Below, piece by piece: positions 23,221 to 29,416 of a stretch of 40,662 nucleotides of DNA; position 1 is the stretch's first letter; the number at the start of each line of letters is the position of its first letter. Source of the stretch: Alphaproteobacteria bacterium (GTDB taxonomy: Bacteria; Pseudomonadota; Alphaproteobacteria; Kiloniellales; DSM-21159); the NCBI GenBank assembly GCA_030433005.1, contig JAUILQ010000050.1:1-40662 (forward strand), read 5' to 3'. The translations under genes were made by a program, and so were the position numbers. The notes beneath the pieces were generated by a model. That model searched no databases and was not told where the DNA came from. It saw only the letters and a program-made list of their open reading frames with translations.

Positions 23221-24222
23221 TCAGTCGACCGCGCGAGCCCGCTCGACCCACCGCTGGACGTGCGGGAACTCCTCCTCCAGGCCAGCGATCGCGGCGCGGA
23301 AGGCCTCCTTGTCGACCTCGCTCACGACCACGCCCTTGTCGCGCACCTCCTGCAGCAGCGCTGCGTGGGTTTCGTCGAGCTGGGCGCGGAACTTCTCCTC
23401 GGTCTCGCGCGCGGCCTGCTGGACGGCGGCCTTCTGCTTCGCGGTCAGCTGCTGGTAGGCGGCCTCGCCGAGCACGATGACGTTGTCCTGCATCATGTGC
23501 TCGGTCAGGTTGAGGTGCGTGTTCACCTCGAAGAAGCCGCTATTCCGGGTAAGCGGCACCGGATTGTCCTGGCCGTCGATCACCCCCGACTTCAGTGCCT
23601 GATAGACTTCGGGGAACGGCATCGGCGTCGGCGAGGCGCCGAACAGCTCGAAGGTGCGCCGCCACATCGGCGTCTCGGGGACGCGGATCTTCAGGCCTTC
23701 CATGTCGGCCGGCGTGCGCACCACCTTGTTCGCGCTGAGCTGGCGCGGCGCCCGCGGGACGCTGACCAGTGGCCTCAGGCCCGCTTCCTCCGCGACCGCG
23801 GCGCCGTAGTCTTCGCGGATCGCATCCCACACGCGGTTCTTGTGGGCGGTGTTCTTGAACAGATAGGGGAAGGTCCAGACTTCGGCCGGCTTGTACCAGC
23901 CCGCGAGCAGCGCTTGGCCCGGTACGGCGATCTGGATGGAGCCCTGCTTGACGCTTTCCACCAGGTCGCGGTCGCCGCCCAGCGCGCCGCCGTGGTGGGT
24001 CTCGATCTCGATGGCGCCGTCGGTCAGCCTCGAGACCCGCTCGGCGAAATCGTCGGTGGCCAGCGCGATGAAGTCGCTCGGCGGCACCGCGGTCGCCGCG
24101 ATCCAGTTCTGCTCGGCCGCCGTCGCCTGCCCCGGCAGCAGTCCGCCGAGGCAGCCGGCGGCCAGCCCGAGCCCTGCAGCCAGCAGGACGCCGCGGCGGC
24201 TCGTGGTGATCAGGTCTTTCAT
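23221..24222 (-). CDS. dctP: TRAP transporter substrate-binding protein (DctP)
   Basis: A 333-aa periplasmic solute-binding protein. The N-terminus MKDLITTSRRGVLLAAGLGL is a twin-arginine-type signal, with likely cleavage after ATA (~residue 36). The mature protein has the DctP features DFAERVSRLTDGAIEIETHHGGALGGDRDLVESVKQGSIQIAV, GLKIRVPETPMWRRTFELFGASPTPMPFPEVYQALKSGVIDGQDNP and a C-terminal helical region. The Arg in KIRVPE normally salt-bridges the ligand carboxylate, so the cargo is expected to be an organic acid. The ATG at 24222 has a strong GGGAGGA ribosome-binding site. It is the first gene of dctPQM and ~90 nt downstream of the SAF-domain dehydrogenase, with a hairpin between. Confidence 0.93.
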   Translation of the reverse strand: MKDLITTSRRGVLLAAGLGLAAGCLGGLLPGQATAAEQNWIAATAVPPSDFIALATDDFAERVSRLTDGAIEIETHHGGALGGDRDLVESVKQGSIQIAVPGQALLAGWYKPAEVWTFPYLFKNTAHKNRVWDAIREDYGAAVAEEAGLRPLVSVPRAPRQLSANKVVRTPADMEGLKIRVPETPMWRRTFELFGASPTPMPFPEVYQALKSGVIDGQDNPVPLTRNSGFFEVNTHLNLTEHMMQDNVIVLGEAAYQQLTAKQKAAVQQAARETEEKFRAQLDETHAALLQEVRDKGVVVSEVDKEAFRAAIAGLEEEFPHVQRWVERARAVD

Positions 24223-24272
24223 CGTCGTTCCTCCCGTTTTGCGCGGCCGTTCGCCGCTTGTCGTTGAAGTTC

Positions 24273-24299
24273 GCGGACGTCGCCGTCGGCGACGTCCGC
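24273..24299 (-). terminator. 12-bp perfect hairpin between dehydrogenase gene and dctP
   Basis: GCGGACGTCGCC (24273-24284) and GGCGACGTCCGC (24288-24299) pair perfectly around a 3-nt loop, 13 nt after the dehydrogenase stop codon. There is no T-run. It could reduce read-through into dctP or protect the 3' end of the upstream message. Confidence 0.5.
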
Positions 24300-24311
24300 T
24301 CCCGGGCGGGT

Positions 24312-25679
24312 TCAGGCGCTCACGAACGCCTCCTGCCGCCTCGGGTCGAAAGCCGCCTCCATGGCGCGGCGGGCACGCACGGCGGGGTCGGTCTCGTCGA
24401 TGTCGACGTCGGTCCAAAGGATCGGCTCGCCGGCCTCCTTCGGGTTCTTCAGCTTGACGTCAGCGGCCAGGCCGAGCGGCAACCCGCCGAGCTCGAGCGA
24501 GCGCTCCGCGGACATCTGCCGGCCCCAGACGCAGTAGCCGCCCTCGCCGTCCAGCACTTCGCCGGCCTGCAGCGGGCGCTTCGCGGTCGCGACCACGTCG
24601 GAGTTGAAGAAGCGCGGCACGCCGGTCGCCTCGCCGCGCAGCGCGATCGAGGCGATCGAGATGCCCAGCTCGAGACCGATCAGGTGGGTCGGGCGGTACA
24701 TCGCAGAGAAGCGGCAGCTGCTGTCGGGGAGGAAGTTGAACTCCTCGAAGCAGTTCCGGACATAGTCGTTGTCGGCCTCGACCACGACGTAGGTGCCGAC
24801 CTGCAGGTGGTGCTCGACCGGCGACATGTCGCGGTTGAGCGAGGAGACGACCTCGGTCGTGCCGTAGTGGCTGAGCGAGCCGCCTTCGGACTTCGGCTTG
24901 CAGATCTCGGCGAGCTCGTAGCAGGAGGCCGGCGGGAACGACAGGCCGCCCGGCTGCGGCGTCAGGCCGGTCGCGTTGCAGACCGCGGTCATCTCGATCG
25001 CCGACTTCGTCCCGTCGATGAAGGAGTTGTACATCTTCGGGTTCATGCCGCCGCGGGCCGCCATCTCCGGCGTGATTCCGAAATTCCCCCAGACGGTGTC
25101 CGGCGTCGAGGCGTGGAAGCTCGGGTGGTAGCGCGTGCCCTTGCCGGCGCTGACCACGCGGAGGCCACAGGCCCGGGCCCAATCGACATGCTCGCAGATG
25201 ATCGCCGGCTGGTCGCCATAGGCCAGGCTGTAGATCACGCCCGCGTCCCGCGCCTTGCGCGCCAGCAGCGGCCCCGCCACCACGTCCGCCTCGACGTTCA
25301 CCATCACCACGTGACGGCCCTCGCCGATCGCCGCCAAGCAGTGGCGGACGCCGGCGCTCGGGTTGCCGGTCGCCTCGACCAGCACGTCCAGGCCCTCGGC
25401 CTTGATCAGCGCCTCGGCATCGTCGGTGATCCAGGTTGCGCCCGTCCTGATCGCCTCCTCGGCGCTGGGTGCGGAGAAGCGCTCCTCCGGCCAGCCGGTG
25501 CGACGGCAGATCTCTCGGGCACGCTCCGGGTTCAGGTCGGCGATGCCCAGGACCTGCATACCCTCGGTGAGGCGCGCCTGGGCCAGGTACATGGCGCCGA
25601 ACTTGCCGGCACCGATGAGGCCGACGCGGATCGGGTCGCGGCGCTCGGCCCGCTGCTGCAACAAGGCTGAAAGATTCAT
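24312..25679 (-). CDS. NAD(P)-dependent dehydrogenase with C-terminal SAF domain
   Basis: A 455-aa oxidoreductase. The N-terminal Rossmann motif VGLIGAGKFGAMYL (~residues 19-32) is followed by the homoserine-dehydrogenase-like pattern LDVLVEATGNPSAGVRHCLAAI and HVVMVNVEADVVAGPLLARKA. The last ~100 residues (VVATAKRPLQAGEVLDGEGGYCVWGR) form a SAF domain, as in sialate synthase and altronate dehydratase. Family members are often annotated only as oxidoreductase or 'FlgA-like', and I know of no fixed substrate. It lies head-to-tail with dctPQM and divergent from a DapA-superfamily gene, which suggests that it oxidises or reduces the acid imported by the TRAP system or a product of it. Confidence 0.82.
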   Translation of the reverse strand: MNLSALLQQRAERRDPIRVGLIGAGKFGAMYLAQARLTEGMQVLGIADLNPERAREICRRTGWPEERFSAPSAEEAIRTGATWITDDAEALIKAEGLDVLVEATGNPSAGVRHCLAAIGEGRHVVMVNVEADVVAGPLLARKARDAGVIYSLAYGDQPAIICEHVDWARACGLRVVSAGKGTRYHPSFHASTPDTVWGNFGITPEMAARGGMNPKMYNSFIDGTKSAIEMTAVCNATGLTPQPGGLSFPPASCYELAEICKPKSEGGSLSHYGTTEVVSSLNRDMSPVEHHLQVGTYVVVEADNDYVRNCFEEFNFLPDSSCRFSAMYRPTHLIGLELGISIASIALRGEATGVPRFFNSDVVATAKRPLQAGEVLDGEGGYCVWGRQMSAERSLELGGLPLGLAADVKLKNPKEAGEPILWTDVDIDETDPAVRARRAMEAAFDPRRQEAFVSA

Positions 25680-25747
25680 CTCGGCTCATCCCTGCAATGA
25701 CGCCTCATGCTAAGCAGGGCTCGCCGGCCGGCTGAATGCCGAAAAGA

Positions 25748-25762
25748 TTCAACGTCGATGAA
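25748..25762. promoter_or_regulatory. TTCA-N7-TGAA inverted repeat in divergent promoter region
   Basis: TTCA (25748-25751) and TGAA (25759-25762) are inverted around a 7-nt spacer within an unusually AT-rich patch, 69 nt before the dehydrogenase start. The dyad is of the size bound by LysR- or GntR-type dimers. The nearby LysR protein is one candidate. Confidence 0.4.
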
Positions 25763-25781
25763 GCTGAGCTAAAGCGAACGC

Positions 25782-25865
25782 CTATTCGCCGCTGCCGCAG
25801 GGCTCGGTGGTCGCCTCCAGCAGGCCGCCGGCCGGATCCGGGAAGAAGACGCCGCCGCGGCCGGC
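25782..25865 (-). pseudogene. C-terminal fragment of a VOC/glyoxalase-type protein
   Basis: On the minus strand the frame ends AGRGGVFFPDPAGGLLEA, then TTEPCGSGE, and a TAG stop at 25784-25782. VFFPDPAGGLLEA matches the final strand of vicinal-oxygen-chelate (glyoxalase I/dioxygenase) proteins (FxDPxGxxLEL), including the metal-ligand Glu position. Nothing VOC-like lies upstream in this frame, which there runs into the 5' part of the DapA-like gene. I take it to be the relic of a gene lost by rearrangement; chance similarity over so short a stretch cannot be excluded. Confidence 0.4.
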
Positions 25866-25973
25866 TGCAGGAAGCGTTTCCGACCGCGGGCCGGGGCCGC
25901 TAGGGTGGAGCCTCGCCGGCGGCGGCCTTCCGGGCGCGCCGCGGACCCGCCACCCGAGACGAGTTCCCGCCCC

Positions 25974-26885
25974 ATGACCGACTACACCGGAATCTGGCCC
26001 GTCGCCCCGACGCCCTTCCACGACGACGGCACGCTCGACGAGGAGGGCATGCGCCGCGTCCTCGACTGCCTGATCGACCAGGGCGCCGACGGCCTCTGCA
26101 TCCTGGCCAACTTCTCCGAGCAGTTCCTGCTGTCCGACGCCGAGCGCGACCGGCTGGCGCGGCTCTGCCTCGAGCATGTCGACGGGCGGGTGCCGGTCAT
26201 CGTCACGATCAGCCACTTCGCGACGCAGATCGCCGTCGAGCGAGCCCGGCTGGCGAAGTCGCTGGGCGCCGCCGTCGTGATGATGATGCCGCCCTACCAC
26301 GGGGCGCTGCTCAAGGGCACGCCGGAGCAGACCTTCGAGCAGTTCCGGGCGGTCGGCGAGGTCGGCATTCCGATCATGGTGCAGGACGCGCCGCTGTCCG
26401 GCGTCGAGCTGCCGGTGCCGCTGCTGGTGCGCATGGCGCGCGAGATCGAGATGGTCAAGCTGTTCAAGATCGAGTGCCCGCAGGCCGCCAACAAGCTGCG
26501 CGCGCTGATCGCCGAGGGCGGCGAGGCGATCGAGGGGCCGTTCGACGGGGAGGAGGGCATCACGCTGCTGGCCGACCTCGACGGCGGCGCGCGCGGCTCG
26601 ATGACCTCGGGCACGATCGTCGACCGCATCAAGCCGGTCATCGAACTCTACCTGGCGGGGGACACCGAGGCCGCGGCCGAGGCCTACGCGCGCGTGCTGC
26701 CGGCGATCAACCACGAGAACCGGCAGTGCGGCTGGCGCTCCTGCAAGGCGGCGATGGTCGAGGGCGGCGTGATCCGCTCCGAGTACTGCCGCCACCCGAT
26801 CGCGCCGCTGCATCCGGCGATCCGCGCGCGCATGATCGACCTGCTGCGCCCGCTCGACCCGCTGGTCCTGCGCTGGGGCCGTTAG
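25974..26885 (+). CDS. dihydrodipicolinate synthase (DapA) superfamily enzyme, possibly a 2-keto-3-deoxy-sugar-acid dehydratase
   Basis: A 303-aa class I aldolase-fold protein beginning MTDYTGIWPVAPTPFHDDGTLDEEGMRRVLDCLI. The Schiff-base Lys is probably Lys165 in VKLFKIECP. The position of the catalytic Tyr in true DapA (YNVPGRT) reads VQDAPLSGV instead. The C-terminal block EEGITLLADLDGGARGSMTSG and INHENRQCGW...EGGVIRSEYCRHPIAPLHP resembles, from memory, the L-2-keto-3-deoxyarabonate dehydratase branch. That assignment is inference. It is unlikely to make lysine. It diverges from the SAF dehydrogenase, and with the TRAP system suggests breakdown of an aldonic or related acid. I chose ATG 25974. 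Confidence 0.83.
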   Translation: MTDYTGIWPVAPTPFHDDGTLDEEGMRRVLDCLIDQGADGLCILANFSEQFLLSDAERDRLARLCLEHVDGRVPVIVTISHFATQIAVERARLAKSLGAAVVMMMPPYHGALLKGTPEQTFEQFRAVGEVGIPIMVQDAPLSGVELPVPLLVRMAREIEMVKLFKIECPQAANKLRALIAEGGEAIEGPFDGEEGITLLADLDGGARGSMTSGTIVDRIKPVIELYLAGDTEAAAEAYARVLPAINHENRQCGWRSCKAAMVEGGVIRSEYCRHPIAPLHPAIRARMIDLLRPLDPLVLRWGR

Positions 26886-26959
26886 AACTCTTTGCGCGTG
26901 ACAGACGCGCCGCGATGCCTAGGTCTTGGGGAGGGAGCGACCAGCAAGGAGCCGCCGCC

Positions 26960-27283
26960 ATGAACCTGCCCTACAGCGTCACCACCAGCACCGGCACGCG
27001 CATCGACTTCTCCTTTCCGCTGCACGCGGAGACGGAATCGCCGCTGCGCGTCAACCAGCTGGTCGACCGCCTGCTCGCCTCGCTGGACGGCGAGATCAAG
27101 ACCCTGGGCGAGACCTCCAACGGCGAGGTCCTGCAGGCTCTGTCGATCGCCCTGGCAACCCGCGCGGCGATGATCGAGGCGCCGATGGACAGCAGCGTGC
27201 GGCTGATCGAGCAGCTCCTCGGCAGCGCGCTCGGCGCCGCCGCCCAGGGCGAGCGCCGGGAGCCGACCAGCGGCCGCGCCTGA
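26960..27283 (+). CDS. small hypothetical protein
   Basis: A 107-aa protein starting at ATG 26960 with an excellent AAGGAG ribosome-binding site 8 nt upstream (26946-26951). The frame is also open far upstream, but only as an out-of-frame shadow of the preceding enzyme. The sequence begins MNLPYSVTTSTGTRIDFSFPLHAE and continues with helices (VNQLVDRLLASLDGEIKTLG, GEVLQALSIALATRAAMIE). It has no signal peptide, no membrane helix and no motif that I recognise. I believe that similar short proteins occur in other Rhodospirillales, but cannot verify it. It lies 74 nt after the DapA-like gene and may be separately expressed. Confidence 0.7.
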   Translation: MNLPYSVTTSTGTRIDFSFPLHAETESPLRVNQLVDRLLASLDGEIKTLGETSNGEVLQALSIALATRAAMIEAPMDSSVRLIEQLLGSALGAAAQGERREPTSGRA

Positions 27284-27424
27284 CACGCCCGCTCCGCCGC
27301 CGCGTCGCTTGACCCAGGGCACCGCCTCGCCGAGGCTGGCGCTCCGGCACTCCCTCTCGTCGCGGCGGCCTGCGAGCCCGAAGCGCTCCGGCGCGACCGC
27401 GCGAAGCACGGAAGGATATCCCTC

Positions 27425-28036
27425 ATGACCCTGTCGATCCGGCGGCCCCGCCGCCTGCAGCCGCGCGGCCTGGCGGCGCGCACCCTCGGCGCCCTGGCCC
27501 TCGGGCTGGCGCTGCTCACCCTGCCGGGCGTCGCCGCGGCCCTGCCCCCGGTCGGCGAGACGCCGTTCAGCGGCCGCTTCACCATGCAGGTCGGCGGCCA
27601 GGAAATCGCCGGCGAGGTCTTCCACAGCGAGACGGCCGAGCGGCGCGAGATGCAGATGCAGGGCGCCGCCCAGGTCATCATCCTGCGCCCGCTGGAGGCC
27701 GAGGTGCTGGTGCTGATGCCGCAGCAGAACATGGCGATGCGCCAGGCCCTGCCCCACGACCCCGGCCTGACCTCGGCCGAGGCCTTCGCCCGGCTCGAGC
27801 CCGTCGAGGTCGGCCGAGAGAGCGTCAACGGCGAGAGCACGACGGTCTACGAGACCAGCGGCCGGATCGACGGCCGCTTCTGGGTGACCGACGACGGCAT
27901 CGTCATGCGCATGCGCACCGAGACCGGCGAGGGACCGCTGACCATGGAGCTGCTCGAGGTCGAGCGCGGCGAGCAGCCGGCCGAGCTGTTCGAGGTGCCC
28001 GAGGGCATGCAGGTGGTCGACGCGCCGCAGCAGTAG
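27425..28036 (+). CDS. exported DUF4412-like protein
   Basis: A 203-aa protein with a long, Arg-rich signal peptide (hydrophobic core LGALALGLALLTLPG, cleavage near residue 39). The mature ~165 residues are beta-rich: FSGRFTMQVGGQEIAGEVFHSETAERREMQMQG, AEVLVLMPQQNMAMRQALP, VYETSGRIDGRFWVTDDGIVMRMRTE and LFEVPEGMQVVD. The arrangement resembles LolA/DUF4412-type periplasmic proteins, in which VLMPQ-like segments and an EVPxGY-type ending are common. Function is unknown; a lipid- or lipoprotein-related role is only suggested by the fold. GGAAGGA precedes the ATG. It is convergent with the HlyD gene (40-nt gap). Confidence 0.78.
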   Translation: MTLSIRRPRRLQPRGLAARTLGALALGLALLTLPGVAAALPPVGETPFSGRFTMQVGGQEIAGEVFHSETAERREMQMQGAAQVIILRPLEAEVLVLMPQQNMAMRQALPHDPGLTSAEAFARLEPVEVGRESVNGESTTVYETSGRIDGRFWVTDDGIVMRMRTETGEGPLTMELLEVERGEQPAELFEVPEGMQVVDAPQQ

Positions 28037-28076
28037 CGGAGGCGCCGGCGGGCGCGGAAGGCCCCCGTGCGGCCCC

Positions 28077-29399
28077 TCAGCGCTCGTGCAGGGCGCCGTC
28101 GAAGACCTTGAGCACCGGCTTCAGCAGGTACTCGAGGATGCTGCGCTTGCCGGTCAGCACGTCGACCGAGGCGGTCATGCCGGGAATGATCGGCAGGACC
28201 TCGTCGGCGGCGTCGCGGATCTCGGTCCGCCGGGTACGCACGCGCACCAGGTAGTGGCTCTCGCCGGTCTTCTCGTCGAGGATCGAGTCTGCGCTGATGT
28301 GCTCGAGCTCGGCTTCCAGCGTGCCGTAGATCGTGTAGTCGTAGGCCGAGATTTTGACGTTGGCCGGCAGGCCGGGGCGCAGGAAGGCGATGTCCGACGG
28401 CCGGATCTTCGCCTCGACCAGCAGCGCGTCCTCGGCCGGCACGATCTCCATCAGGTCCTGGCCCGGCTGCACCACCCCGCCGACCGTGTTGATCAGCACC
28501 TGCTTGACCGTGCCGGCGACCGGTGCCCGCACCACCGTTCGCTCGACCCGGTCGCTGCGCGAGGCGAGCAGCGCGTCCAGCGCCTCGGCGTTGACCTGGG
28601 CCTCGTTGAGCTCCTTGAGCGCGCGGCCGCGGAACTGCGCGCGCACCTCGGCGATGGCCTGGCGCGATTCGGCGATCGCCGCGTCGATGCGCCCGAGGTT
28701 GTGGCGCGCCGACTCGAGGTCGCCGACGTACTGGTTCTCCTCGCGGCGCAGGCGGATCAGCTCGACCGGCGCATTGATGCCGCGCTCGACCAGGGGGGCC
28801 AGGATCGCGATTTCCTGGCGCGCCAGCTCGACCGAGCGCTGCAGCTGGGCGACGCGGCCCTCGGTCTCCTCGTGCTCGCGCCGGTGCTGGTTGATCTCCT
28901 CCTCCAGGCGGCCGACGGCGGAGGCCAGCTCCTGGGCGCGCGCCTCGAACAGCGCCCGCTCGGCCGCGACGACGCGCGGCAGCCGCGCCTCGAGCTCGGC
29001 CGAGAAGCGCGGCGCGCCGTCGCCGGCGAGCTCGGCATCGAGCCGGGCGATCACCGCGCGCAGGCCGAGCATCTTGATGCGGTTCTCCTGGAAGTCCGAG
29101 AGGAACTGCGTGTTGTCGAGCTGCATGACGACCTGGTCGCGGGCGACCCGCTCGCCCTCGGCGACCAGGATCTCGGCCAGGATGCCGCCTTCCAGGTTCT
29201 GCACCACCTGGACCTGGCGCGAGGGGATGACCCGACCCTGTCCGCTGGTCACCTGGTCGATCTCGGCCCAGCCGGCCCAGAGCACCGCCCAGACCACGAA
29301 GGCGAGAATGGCGAAGAGCAGCAGGTGCGCGCCGACGCCCGGGCGCCGGCTGACGGCGCCGCGCAGGCTCGACATGAAGCGCAGGTCGTCTTGGGCCAC
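28077..29399 (-). CDS. HlyD-family type I secretion adaptor
   Basis: A 440-aa periplasmic adaptor (membrane-fusion protein). One N-terminal transmembrane helix (LLLFAILAFVVWAVLWAGW, ~residues 27-45) is followed by IDQVTSGQGRVIPSRQVQVVQNLEGGILAEILVAEGE, the barrel-sandwich half. A long coiled coil runs over ~residues 95-275 (EARAQELASAVGRLEEEIN, ELARQEIAILAPLVERG). The second half-motif RAPVAGTVKQVLINTVGGVVQPGQDLMEIVP and a C-terminal beta-domain complete it. I chose GTG 29399, which has a strong GGGAGGAGGGA ribosome-binding site; ATG 29375 is an alternative. It bridges the inner-membrane ABC exporter encoded 17 nt upstream to the TolC-type channel. Confidence 0.93.
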   Translation of the reverse strand: MAQDDLRFMSSLRGAVSRRPGVGAHLLLFAILAFVVWAVLWAGWAEIDQVTSGQGRVIPSRQVQVVQNLEGGILAEILVAEGERVARDQVVMQLDNTQFLSDFQENRIKMLGLRAVIARLDAELAGDGAPRFSAELEARLPRVVAAERALFEARAQELASAVGRLEEEINQHRREHEETEGRVAQLQRSVELARQEIAILAPLVERGINAPVELIRLRREENQYVGDLESARHNLGRIDAAIAESRQAIAEVRAQFRGRALKELNEAQVNAEALDALLASRSDRVERTVVRAPVAGTVKQVLINTVGGVVQPGQDLMEIVPAEDALLVEAKIRPSDIAFLRPGLPANVKISAYDYTIYGTLEAELEHISADSILDEKTGESHYLVRVRTRRTEIRDAADEVLPIIPGMTASVDVLTGKRSILEYLLKPVLKVFDGALHER

Positions 29400-29416
29400 G
29401 GCGTCCCTCCTCCCGC

